Shown one piece after another: positions 11,980-19,703 of a stretch of 19,703 nt of DNA (its first letter is position 1; the number at the start of each line of letters is the position of its first letter). The translations under genes were made by a program, and so were the position numbers. The stretch is taken from the NCBI GenBank assembly GCA_031288215.1, contig JAITRV010000070.1:1-19703 (forward strand). The letters are read 5' to 3'. The DNA is from Spirochaetaceae bacterium. Lineage in GTDB: Bacteria > Spirochaetota > Spirochaetia > Treponematales > Breznakiellaceae. The notes under the pieces were generated by a model, which saw nothing but the letters and a program-made list of their open reading frames with translations, was not told where the DNA came from and did no database searches.

Positions 11980-13575
11980 CTATAATAACGATAAAACATT
12001 TTGGAACAATGCCCCTTGCTGCTGTAAAAGCCATGTAATCGGTTCCAACACGCCCCAAGGCTCATACTTCTGACCGAAAGCCGCCGGATGTCCCATGGCG
12101 CTGACGGGGTAATACTGAACTTTGTTAAACCGAGCGTCTATGAGATTCATTGCGTTGCTAAAACCGCGGCTATCCAGGAAAGCACGGCATATCCCGTTTC
12201 TGACAAGTTCCATACTTGTGCTGCCTCTTGCATCGGCGTACTTTTGAGCGTTAGCATTAAAATCGGCTTTTATCTTCGGCAAACCAATTTGTTGTTTGTA
12301 CAAATCAGCTTTCGTAATCAAAACGGCGGCCGGCACATCGGAGGTTTTTATGGATCTGAGGCCTCTCAAGCCCTCGAATTCATGGATGAAACCGGATACC
12401 GTCTCTGATACATACGCCGGGGGAATATTCGGATCTATAATAAAGACTATCCCCTCGCAGTATTGAAATTGCTGCTGCTGAATATTATTTGCAAAATCAG
12501 AAAACGCCTCCCCCGCAATATCGTAGATAGTCATCTGAATAGGCGTTTTTTTCCCTTCCCTATGAATTACACTGTACATATTTGCATTAATTTCTGTTGT
12601 GGCTGAGCTATCGCCGTTCTGAAACCAGTATTCCAACTTGGCAAACGCATCTTCGGGCGTTGCGGTGATTGAAATGCCGCGCATACTTTTAAGCCGCTCC
12701 AAATATTCATGCCAAAACGAGGCAAGAAAGGTTGTCTTCCCTGTATTGGCTCCGCCGACAAGTTGAATGCCGAATTGCCGCGCGTCGCTTGCCGCCAGCC
12801 CTGAACCGCAGAACGGGCAAACAGCCTTGTATCCGGAACGGCCGGTGAAACAGGTAGCGGCCAGGCGCTTTTCGCAAGAACACTTCTGTGTCAATATTCC
12901 GTATGGTCCGGGCGTCAGTTTCTTATGCCGCATACCGCAGTTAGGGCAGATGAAAACCGGAACTATCGAAATCCGTTTACAATCAGGGCACCGGCTCTGA
13001 ATCGCCTTGAGCATGAGGATTAATCTGTCTACTCCCCAAAGAGGCGCGAAAAAAACATAAAACACGCACATCCCCGGGATGAGGATTAGCGGCATCAAAA
13101 GCGAGAAAACGGCTATCCATGCGAAACCAATTACAAAGGCACAGAAGGCTGCCACTCCATAGAAAATATAAACCCACATATCCAGAAACCACGGGTTGCC
13201 TGTATGATCGTCTTTCCATTCTCCAAGTTTTTCCAGGCGATCTTTTTGAAAAGATAACGCGTCTCTTACCGTAATCGATATTTGATGGTAGCCCGGCCCA
13301 AAGAAGTAATTACGCTTTATTCCTGAATGAGCAGATGACAATTTGTCGGCATAGGTCGTGTAGGGGTTTATGTGTACCAGCAGCGAAGTGAGGAAGCTCA
13401 CCAGGGATGTATATAACCCATATAATACAGCCCCTGCCACACTTACAGCTAAACTTATAGCTAATAATATTCCTGTGACTGGTATAATAACCTTAACTAT
13501 CAATGGTATAATAACCTTAGTCACCAACAGGTAAATCAGGTATATAACGATCACAGCTGCTATTAGATAACCCAT
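11980..13575 (-). CDS. Membrane-anchored zinc-ribbon GTPase (second of a double-GTPase pair)
   Basis: The 531-residue product has N-terminal hydrophobic segments (about 2-68) and a further membrane region (about 130-187). Zinc-binding cysteines follow: CxxC at 196/199 and 210/213, then 232/234/242 and 253/256. The C-terminal TRAFAC-like GTPase has P-loop GGANTGKT (274-281), switch-II DIAG (Asp352) and base-specificity motif TKAD (421-424). The end reads VLEPITWLL, a motif also found at the end of the other GTPase in this operon. I recognise it as the DO-GTPase (double-GTPase) type that occurs with GAP1-like proteins in predicted conflict systems. The enzymatic domain should be cytoplasmic. 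Start 13575 has AAGGAGG at good spacing; the GAP1-like gene ends 30 bases upstream. Exact family subtype (1 or 2) is not decided. Confidence 0.82.
   Translation of the reverse strand: MGYLIAAVIVIYLIYLLVTKVIIPLIVKVIIPVTGILLAISLAVSVAGAVLYGLYTSLVSFLTSLLVHINPYTTYADKLSSAHSGIKRNYFFGPGYHQISITVRDALSFQKDRLEKLGEWKDDHTGNPWFLDMWVYIFYGVAAFCAFVIGFAWIAVFSLLMPLILIPGMCVFYVFFAPLWGVDRLILMLKAIQSRCPDCKRISIVPVFICPNCGMRHKKLTPGPYGILTQKCSCEKRLAATCFTGRSGYKAVCPFCGSGLAASDARQFGIQLVGGANTGKTTFLASFWHEYLERLKSMRGISITATPEDAFAKLEYWFQNGDSSATTEINANMYSVIHREGKKTPIQMTIYDIAGEAFSDFANNIQQQQFQYCEGIVFIIDPNIPPAYVSETVSGFIHEFEGLRGLRSIKTSDVPAAVLITKADLYKQQIGLPKIKADFNANAQKYADARGSTSMELVRNGICRAFLDSRGFSNAMNLIDARFNKVQYYPVSAMGHPAAFGQKYEPWGVLEPITWLLQQQGALFQNVLSLL
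11982..12009 (-). promoter_or_regulatory. Candidate promoter for the immunity-nuclease pair
   Basis: Read on the - strand, TTGTTC (12009-12004) and TATTAT (11987-11982) are separated by 16 bases, placing a transcription start about 40 bases before the Imm33-like ATG. It overlaps the last codons of the membrane GTPase. It would allow immunity and toxin to be expressed independently of the upstream system. The boxes are imperfect, so this is only a candidate. Confidence 0.35.
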
Positions 13576-13605
13576 ACAGAATACCTCCTTCTTAGAGTTA
13601 CCGCG

Positions 13606-16140
13606 TTATCTTGCATCGGAGTCATCTCCGGAAAATACTTTGAAGAATTTGCCGAAACCAGACCGGGGTTTCCGCGTCCGGATCTTCTCTTTTGACTCAT
13701 CGGCAATGTGCATGAAATAATCACGCGCTTCTTTTGATACCAGCAGATCGCTCAACCACGTCAGCGCCTTCTCTCCGTGCTTGAGCTTTACGCAGGCATC
13801 AATAACGGCATCGTCGATGGTACGGCCGTCTGTCTTTACGGCAACGTCTATCAAGATACACCACTCTTTGTTTCGTTTTTGCTTTGTCATACCGAGAATG
13901 GTACTGACAAGTTCCGCTATATACGAAGGGACACGGGCAAACAAGCGGATGATATATTCCAGTTCATTTTTGTTCATCTGAACTTTAAACAGCCTTTCTG
14001 TCAAAGCCTGAATATAGTCAGGGTTGTCCGCAGACGGGAAGCCCTGCGTTATGAGTTCCTCGTAAATACTTGTGAACCGCGGTCTCATGTGACTGTTGTT
14101 AAGCAGCTCCAGAGCATAGAGATGAGCTGAGTTTGGGCATACCGCTTCTTTAGGTTTCGCTTTTTGCAGGGCGCAGGCCGCGCTCGCGCCGCCTTTTTCG
14201 GTGATAAGAAGTCTGCCGTCAAGCTTCTCAAAGACCTCTGCCAGATCACGGCTGCTGAGAGGATGAAATTTCATGACCAGATTGATGAACGGTTCGATGT
14301 CAGCGGGCCCTGACAAGGCATGGATGCGGTGCTTCAAAACGGACACAAAAAGATATTCCAGCCCTTCCGCGCTGAGTTTTTCTGAGAAAGCCAGCATGGA
14401 GGCATCCGAAGCGGCAATCGATTCATCGGTTCCAATAAGGGATTTGACGATGAATTCCGCATAATCCCTGTTCGCTTCCTTTGCAATGGAAAGCAGTATG
14501 GCTTGGGCGGGTATCTGCCTGTTCTGAGAAAGCGCCTTAAGAATCTTATGAGCTGAGTTTGTGTCGTTTTCACACGAGCAGAATTTCATTCCATAGCCGA
14601 CTATTTTCTTTATGTTTTGTGCACTGACGCTGCCCAAGAACGCCGCACACTCAAGATAAATGAGGACGAATGTAATTCCGTCAGGGGCCGTAAACCGCCG
14701 CACGTGTGTATTGTAGTTCTGTAAGGTCGATGGTTCTACAAGGTATCCGGCCACGGCGGAGGCAAATTCGCTGTTCCGAATGTTTTTCCAAAAACTAAAG
14801 ATTCTCCCGGCATCCGGTTCGCTAAAGACGTGCTCGGCAAATTCCTTGCACACGATACCGGTTAACTGCCGCGAAGCGTCATTGTCTCCAATCACCTTTG
14901 CAACCGTTTGCAGCCATTTGAGTATCCGTAATGCGCTGTTCAGATTATCATGTAAAAAGCGCTTGAGTTCCGTCTTGATACGATTATACAGATTCTTAAG
15001 CGTTGGGCTGTTAAACACGCCGTATTTGTCCAGGACGGAGAGGATTTTTTCAAGCGCTTGCGCATTCGGAAGAGAAGCGGCATCCTCCAGGGCTGTAAAG
15101 CAATCAAACAAGCGGTAGATTTCTGGGCCCGGCGCGGCAATATCCAGCATCTGTAGGAATTCACGGCAAAAAGTCTGGTGCGTATGGTCGAAAAGAGTTA
15201 TAAGACGATAATAATGATGGGAGGTATCCGCTTCAAAAGCCGCGCGTTTTTCCTTGCCGTCAAGCAGCACGAAAGGTGAATTGGCAAGGGGGCGGGCCGC
15301 CGCCGTATTTGCCCGATCCCGTTCATCAACGCCGGCAATCATGGCACGGTAACGTTGTTTTTGGTTAGGGTCTTGAAGATTGATCTGCGTTTGATAGACG
15401 CCCATCTGGTTAACAGTGTAGCGATTGGCATCAGCAAACTTATCCATCCTCGTCGCAAACGGGATGGCAGACGCCATGCGAGGTGAGAAAGCGAGTTCAA
15501 TCGCCGCAATCCACAACTCAATCTTCTCAGATGACTCATCGCGAATCACAAGGAACTTTCGGTTTTCGGGAGGCTGTTCATACTGGGAAATCAGAAATGA
15601 GACCGTTGTCATGAAGGCTTCTTTGCGCCCGTCTGAAATGAATGCGGCAATGTCGTCAATATTAATTTGTCCGGCAGGATCGTCCACATCACGGGCAGGC
15701 AGCGGGGAGGGTTGATTCTCATAATAATACGCCTCGCCGCGTCCCTTCGCGTTCCAAACGGCGCTATCCCTAAATAATTCAAACGGATAGAAGCCGGAAA
15801 AGTCGCCGGCAATAATCTGGTTCACGAAATTTCCCGGGCGATGGGAGTAATCACCCTTGGCGTCCGGGTCATACGGAACCGGGTGAAATTCAACCATGAA
15901 ACGGTTACCCTTATCCGGAACAAAATACAAATACGCATCATCCATAAAGACAGAAGCGTCGTAGGGTTGTTTTTTCTGCGCGGCGTCGAGCAAGAACGGC
16001 AGGTCGGCGTTACCGTCCTCCATCAGAACAGGTGTACAGGAATAGACCTTAAAGCCGTCGCCGGAAATGGTTTTTCCTGGTTTCAGTAAGTCGATGCCTT
16101 GCCGGCAGCGAGTATAAATAAGTTCGGAAAACACGATCAT
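13606..16140 (-). CDS. GTPase-associated protein 1 (GAP1)-like regulator
   Basis: The 844-residue soluble protein has no signal peptide or membrane helix. The N-terminus (IYTRCRQGIDLLKPG, GDGFKVYSCTP, and RPGNFVNQII at 101-110) matches what I recall of the GAP1 N-terminal domain: an open 'GF-x-V-x-S' block and an 'R-x-GN' motif. A following block (about 215-230, SPRMASAIPFATRM) also fits. The middle and C-terminal parts (about 300-800) are predominantly helical and repeat-like, ending in a basic tail. GAP1 proteins are known only as conserved partners of the double GTPases; a regulatory or scaffolding role is inferred. The start is difficult: ATG 16140 has AGGGAGG unusually close, while TTG 16152, overlapping the previous stop, has none. 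It overlaps or abuts the zinc-ribbon GTPase upstream, pointing to coupling. Confidence 0.68.
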   Translation of the reverse strand: MIVFSELIYTRCRQGIDLLKPGKTISGDGFKVYSCTPVLMEDGNADLPFLLDAAQKKQPYDASVFMDDAYLYFVPDKGNRFMVEFHPVPYDPDAKGDYSHRPGNFVNQIIAGDFSGFYPFELFRDSAVWNAKGRGEAYYYENQPSPLPARDVDDPAGQINIDDIAAFISDGRKEAFMTTVSFLISQYEQPPENRKFLVIRDESSEKIELWIAAIELAFSPRMASAIPFATRMDKFADANRYTVNQMGVYQTQINLQDPNQKQRYRAMIAGVDERDRANTAAARPLANSPFVLLDGKEKRAAFEADTSHHYYRLITLFDHTHQTFCREFLQMLDIAAPGPEIYRLFDCFTALEDAASLPNAQALEKILSVLDKYGVFNSPTLKNLYNRIKTELKRFLHDNLNSALRILKWLQTVAKVIGDNDASRQLTGIVCKEFAEHVFSEPDAGRIFSFWKNIRNSEFASAVAGYLVEPSTLQNYNTHVRRFTAPDGITFVLIYLECAAFLGSVSAQNIKKIVGYGMKFCSCENDTNSAHKILKALSQNRQIPAQAILLSIAKEANRDYAEFIVKSLIGTDESIAASDASMLAFSEKLSAEGLEYLFVSVLKHRIHALSGPADIEPFINLVMKFHPLSSRDLAEVFEKLDGRLLITEKGGASAACALQKAKPKEAVCPNSAHLYALELLNNSHMRPRFTSIYEELITQGFPSADNPDYIQALTERLFKVQMNKNELEYIIRLFARVPSYIAELVSTILGMTKQKRNKEWCILIDVAVKTDGRTIDDAVIDACVKLKHGEKALTWLSDLLVSKEARDYFMHIADESKEKIRTRKPRSGFGKFFKVFSGDDSDAR

Positions 16141-16148
16141 TCCTCCCT

Positions 16149-17249
16149 TCAATCAATGAACTTTGACTTCTTAAAAAGCCACAGTATCGGGTCCAATACC
16201 CGGTGTGGACGAATGTCGTTCACCAGGGTATCTTTAGTTACCGGGGGAGCGCCAAAACTTGAAACTCCGAAGAAATAAAATTCCTTAAAGTGAGCCTCCA
16301 GCACGTTGATGAACGCGCTCTCCCCGATTTCACGGAGCCAGTTTCTGATTTCGCCGTCAATCTGCTCAAATTCGGTTGTATCAACCTTGCCATTTTGAAT
16401 ATTAAGGCTTTTTCCCTTTATAAGGGCTTGAGGCCCGAATGACCTGTGATTGATAATCGTATCAAACTTTGTCAAAACAACCGCAACGGGAATTTCCAGC
16501 ATACGAGAGGTTTTTATCCCCCGCGCCGACTTGATATACGAAACAACGTTGTTGATCACATCAGCGGCATTCTTCGTCTCGCCTGAGTATCCGCCGAGTG
16601 AGTTCGTCATGACATCCGGGTCGACGACGCCGCCCCTCCGTACGCTGGATAGCACGAGAGGGTCAATGGCGAGGATGATAGCTTTCGAGGTGTTGATATA
16701 CCGGCATACGGTCGATGAAGGATCAAGGTTTTCGTGATCTTCTCCGGCGCCGTCGAATATGGTAAATGTATAGGCAGGCACCTCTCCGTCATGCTTTTTC
16801 CGGTTATTCCAGATGCACCATATCTGCGGCATACGTTGTCCCGCTTGTGTACTTTCAGCGAGGGTATGTTCCTCATAGATACGCCTGTAGTTTTCCCTCT
16901 GATGCTCAAGCGTCTCACTGGTCTGGTGCGCTAAAGCCAGATTCAAGCCCGGCACCCCCCTTCCCAATTCATGCAGCATGACCGTGATGTAATGCGTCTT
17001 GCCGGATGTAGACACGCCAACAATGCTGAAAGGCAGGTTAGGTGTTTCGAGCGCTTGTTTGGGAATATTCTTTCCACAGCTTGGGCATCTGCGCACATTA
17101 GCAACACCGCCGCAGCCTCCCTTCCGGCACTTAATCGGCGCTCTCTCAAAAGTCTTTGGGACCGCTGTTTCTCCGCATTCAGGGCAGACATAAAGTACCT
17201 TGCTTTTGTCGTACTCTCGAATACAGAAGGGACATGTAAATTTCGCCAT
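16149..17249 (-). CDS. Zinc-ribbon GTPase (first of a double-GTPase pair)
   Basis: The 366-residue soluble protein starts with two zinc ribbons (Cys6/9/22/25 and Cys41/46/55/58). A TRAFAC-like GTPase domain follows: P-loop GVSTSGKT (78-85), switch-II DGAG (166-169) and TKFD (260-263). The end PHRVLDPILWLFKK parallels the end of the membrane-anchored GTPase in this operon, supporting common descent. No membrane segment is present. I place it in the DO-GTPase group. The likely cycle is GTP-dependent assembly with the other GTPase and the GAP1-like protein, which is inference. The start at 17249 has a very strong ribosome site (AGGAGGAGG) that begins within the stop codon of the upstream gene. 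Its own stop lies within 10 bases of the GAP1-like start, so the genes form one tight transcription unit. Confidence 0.83.
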   Translation of the reverse strand: MAKFTCPFCIREYDKSKVLYVCPECGETAVPKTFERAPIKCRKGGCGGVANVRRCPSCGKNIPKQALETPNLPFSIVGVSTSGKTHYITVMLHELGRGVPGLNLALAHQTSETLEHQRENYRRIYEEHTLAESTQAGQRMPQIWCIWNNRKKHDGEVPAYTFTIFDGAGEDHENLDPSSTVCRYINTSKAIILAIDPLVLSSVRRGGVVDPDVMTNSLGGYSGETKNAADVINNVVSYIKSARGIKTSRMLEIPVAVVLTKFDTIINHRSFGPQALIKGKSLNIQNGKVDTTEFEQIDGEIRNWLREIGESAFINVLEAHFKEFYFFGVSSFGAPPVTKDTLVNDIRPHRVLDPILWLFKKSKFID

Positions 17250-17262
17250 TTCTCACCTCCTC

Positions 17263-19703
17263 CTATATCTTTCCTGTAAATCCTTTTGCCCAGCGAAGGG
17301 TAAATTCCTGGCCGGGAACAGGGGCAGATTCAAATAAAAAGAATTTTGTGTTTCTTAACCGCATGGCGGATAAATCCGCCTGCACATCATCGTTCCTGCT
17401 GCTGGCCTTTCGTGGTGGTTCCAGTTCAGCAGCCGGTATAGACAACACTTGTACCGCCTTGGGGTCATTATGGGAGAGCAAATGCTGGTCACCCGCACAG
17501 GCACATAACACGAACTGGGGAACTTGCGAAAAAGGACGGTTTCCGGAAACCTCTATCGACAACTTCAGACTACCTAGAAAGTTTTTGCTGACCTTCCAGA
17601 ATACATCTGCCTTTAATGGACGATCAAAGCGGCATGGTTTCGGATCGGATACGATCTCCTTGCCGCCAAAATTGTAAATTGTGAAAAGAGATACATAATA
17701 CGAACCTTCCTCTCGGGCGGTCTCCCTGTACAATATCTCCCCGTTTTTCTGATACGCCGCCAGCCCAATTCTGTGAATGTCCTGCGCCACACCGATGTCT
17801 CGAACGGCCGGCCAGTGGTTTTGGGAAGCGCTGGTCCTGACCGCATAATAGAAACCGGTAACATTCGGAGGGATGATGCCGCCGATTTTAAGATGTAGTT
17901 CTATGGCGTATGCGGATTCCTGCAAACCCGCAATCGTATCCTCGTGGAAGCTCGATGATGCCTTGTCAATCGAACAGGGAGAGTATGTATTGACCTCCGG
18001 ACTATTCTTGCTCGGCAGCCAGTTACCGCCCGAATAGGCCAGGACTATGATCGTATGGAAGCTGTTCACAGACAATTCAAGATCGCAGTTTCCGGCGTCA
18101 GATTTCAATTCACGGACTTGCTTCCCGTCAACCAGCACACGCAAGTCAATTCCGCACCGGTTGATATCCCATGAAACATTGTAGATGTTTTCCTTAATTT
18201 TTTTTACGATAATTGTAAATGATTCGATTTTGAACATCGGGGTGATAATAATATCCACGCCCTGGCTAGGGGACAGGTTGGCATAATTGGCACAGAGTTT
18301 ATATGAATAGGCAACACCATACTGAACATCCGTATCCTCAAAGCTGCCATGCGCCTCATTGGTTAGTACGGTTTCCTTCCCGCCTTGAGTCCGGCGGATA
18401 GTGACGCCCGTGCTGTTTTTCGGCGCGTTCCAGGTAAGCCGAACGGTCGTGTTCATCTGCTCGGCGTGCGCATCGGTGACATCCGCAAGAAGGACCATGG
18501 TTTTTCCCCTGGCGGAAGAGCATACTCCATACCTAACCGCAAAAACAGCGTAGCTATACCACTGCCCCGGCAAAATCGTTTTGTCGCGGTAGGTCGTATC
18601 TTTGGTATTGTCAACCAGCACTTGTCCGTCCATTTTGCTGCTTGGTATTTCTTTACCCTGTTTTCTGACGAGCCGGTAGCTTATCCCTTGCTCTGATGAG
18701 GGCGTCCAGTTAATATTCGCAACACCGGCTAAACTGTCCTGACCGACTGAGAAGCCCTTGCAGCTTTCCGGCGGTGTTGATTGCAGATAACTGACAGCAG
18801 GCTCGAAATCAACGCAATCACGCAAGATTGCCACACACTCGTCCGCCTTCCCGGACGGAGAGAGTTTCCCGGCATTCGCAAACCTCATACGAGCCTGGGA
18901 AAGCGCTGTGTTAATCTGCGCTTCAAAGGAAGATACGTTAAGTCCGGGGAATCTGCCGATAATGCCGGCAACCGCTTCGGAGGCTTTTTGGAACATTTTA
19001 TCGGCAAGCAGTTTTCGCAGGTCGTTTACCGGCTTTTCATACTTCTTTTCTTCCGAGGAAATACGGGCCTCCAACTCATCGGTCTTGCTCTTTTCACCCG
19101 GATCGGCAGACTGTGCCTTGGACAAAGAACTACGCGCTAATTCAAAGTCGCTCTTGCGCAGGGCCTGTTCCGCGGCAGCGAAGTATTTTGCAAACATTGC
19201 GGCGCTCGAAAATACGAACCCGCATTCAGGACACTTATCCAGGGAAACAAGTACGTTTTTGTGACACCTCCTGCACTGCTTATAAAGCGCCTGTCCGCAG
19301 TTCGAACATTTGTTTACTCCTTGCGCTTCCGTCATATCTGCAAACTCATCAATCAGGATCTGGCAGTGGGGACACTTGATATGAAAAACCACCTTTGACG
19401 GAATATAAGGGTCGGCTTGTAATCCCGCTTCCTTATTATAGATAGCGGCCGATACCTCATAGTCCTCAAAGACGGCGGAGATTTCTTTTATACATGCTTC
19501 GGCAAATTTGGGCTCTAACAAATCCTGTTTGGAAAGGGACTTCATGGAAGAGAACAACTGCGTCAGGGACGGAGTTTTATATTTCAGGTATGCGTCATAG
19601 CCCTGGCGGTGCTCTTCTTCATCGAATACATAGGTCTTGCCATACGAACTCAGATCAACGAGGAGATGACCAACGTTATCAGTTCGAGTAGAGTAGTCCT
19701 GGG
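17263..19703 (-). CDS. Zinc-ribbon, helical-repeat and fibronectin-III-like protein (5' end beyond window)
   Basis: This gene is cut by the right window edge. The frame is open from the stop at 17263 to the last base, giving 812 visible residues, and the first 48 contain no ATG. A TTG at 19557 is therefore unlikely to be the real start. From the visible N-terminus there is an unassigned segment (LLVDLSSYGKTYVFDEEE). Two zinc ribbons follow (CPHC/CSNC and CRRC/CPEC, about 19,220-19,375), then a charged helical TPR-like region (to about 18,760). Three or more beta-sandwich domains of fibronectin-III type come next (for example GVANINWTPSSEQGISYRLV, then TVRLTWNAPKN). The C-terminal about 250 residues are also beta-rich. 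No membrane segment is seen. It is the most upstream visible gene of the operon, 13 bases before the GTPase. A role as sensor or adaptor is inferred from architecture only. Confidence 0.8.
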   Translation of the reverse strand, partial: QDYSTRTDNVGHLLVDLSSYGKTYVFDEEEHRQGYDAYLKYKTPSLTQLFSSMKSLSKQDLLEPKFAEACIKEISAVFEDYEVSAAIYNKEAGLQADPYIPSKVVFHIKCPHCQILIDEFADMTEAQGVNKCSNCGQALYKQCRRCHKNVLVSLDKCPECGFVFSSAAMFAKYFAAAEQALRKSDFELARSSLSKAQSADPGEKSKTDELEARISSEEKKYEKPVNDLRKLLADKMFQKASEAVAGIIGRFPGLNVSSFEAQINTALSQARMRFANAGKLSPSGKADECVAILRDCVDFEPAVSYLQSTPPESCKGFSVGQDSLAGVANINWTPSSEQGISYRLVRKQGKEIPSSKMDGQVLVDNTKDTTYRDKTILPGQWYSYAVFAVRYGVCSSARGKTMVLLADVTDAHAEQMNTTVRLTWNAPKNSTGVTIRRTQGGKETVLTNEAHGSFEDTDVQYGVAYSYKLCANYANLSPSQGVDIIITPMFKIESFTIIVKKIKENIYNVSWDINRCGIDLRVLVDGKQVRELKSDAGNCDLELSVNSFHTIIVLAYSGGNWLPSKNSPEVNTYSPCSIDKASSSFHEDTIAGLQESAYAIELHLKIGGIIPPNVTGFYYAVRTSASQNHWPAVRDIGVAQDIHRIGLAAYQKNGEILYRETAREEGSYYVSLFTIYNFGGKEIVSDPKPCRFDRPLKADVFWKVSKNFLGSLKLSIEVSGNRPFSQVPQFVLCACAGDQHLLSHNDPKAVQVLSIPAAELEPPRKASSRNDDVQADLSAMRLRNTKFFLFESAPVPGQEFTLRWAKGFTGKI

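Larger units (their letters stand above)
10870..19703 (-). other. Putative acquired conflict-system island (right edge outside window)
   Basis: Every gene from here to the window edge is on the - strand, closely spaced, and of clearly lower GC content than the left half. In two hand-counted 60-base rows, the row at 3001 has 46 G+C and the row at 14221 has 29. The content (two GTPases, a GAP1-like protein, a zinc-ribbon/FN3 protein, a nuclease, an immunity-like protein and an SH3b membrane protein) is accessory in nature. No integrase, transposase or attachment site is visible inside the window, so the transfer mechanism is unknown. The far end is not covered. Confidence 0.65.

Noticed and set aside
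16141..16152. TTG start of the GAP1-like protein overlapping the GTPase stop
   Set aside because: TTG is rare and has no ribosome site. The ATG at 16140 is four codons later with a G-rich AGGGAGG in front, although its spacing is short, so the choice remains slightly open.
10905..19703. Type VI secretion, contractile injection or restriction-modification system
   Set aside because: No sheath, tube, spike, baseplate, methyltransferase or helicase motif is seen. The GTPases with zinc ribbons do not fit those systems.
1..19703. CRISPR array, insertion sequence or integrase
   Set aside because: No regularly spaced repeat-spacer pattern and no transposase- or integrase-like frame is present. The only regular repeats are the 18-bp coding repeats without spacers.

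Overview
The window looks like a chromosomal segment of a GC-rich spirochaete, most likely a treponeme of the termite-gut type. The main reason is gene order: ispE, spoVG, tRNA-Gln, rplY (CTC-type L25), tilS, ftsH. As I recall, the spoVG-rplY-(pth)-tilS-ftsH order is also found in Borrelia. Lineage is inferred from order and protein character, not from a database search.

The window has two halves of different character. Positions 1 to about 10,850 are very GC-rich and every gene is on the + strand. After an inverted repeat at the left edge come ispE (isoprenoid synthesis) and spoVG (nucleic-acid-binding regulator), each with a recognisable promoter. Next are a structured non-coding stretch, tRNA-Gln(TTG) and rplY, closed by an intrinsic terminator. 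A tightly packed block follows: tilS, ftsH (TAA directly abutting ATG), an exported repeat protein, an HtrA-like lipoprotein protease and an alpha/beta-hydrolase. ftsH, the exported protein and the HtrA-like protease would serve envelope and membrane quality control.

At about 10,850-10,900 both strand and composition switch. From there to the right edge all genes are on the - strand and base composition is close to balanced, which suggests an acquired island. Read 5' to 3' on the - strand, the operon encodes: (1) a large zinc-ribbon / helical / fibronectin-III-like protein cut by the window edge; (2) a zinc-ribbon GTPase; (3) an 844-residue protein resembling GTPase-associated protein 1 (GAP1); (4) a membrane-anchored zinc-ribbon GTPase; (5) an Imm33/DUF2185-like immunity protein; (6) a small stand-alone GH-E-type HNH/Endo VII nuclease; (7) a small membrane protein with an SH3b domain. 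Genes 1-4 match, from memory, the 'double GTPase plus GAP1' class of predicted NTP-dependent conflict systems. Genes 5-7 look like an effector cassette attached to it.

My model, which is inference, is that the two GTPases and the GAP1-like protein form a membrane-linked switch, the zinc-ribbon/FN3 protein senses or scaffolds, and the switch releases or delivers the nuclease that the upstream immunity protein otherwise restrains. This region is the best candidate for an undescribed system. The GC-rich half is mostly conserved housekeeping sequence, with a few points of interest: a three-way-junction element beside spoVG, a near-leaderless ispE, a terminator ending three bases before the tilS start codon, no pth gene, and 18-bp coding repeats.
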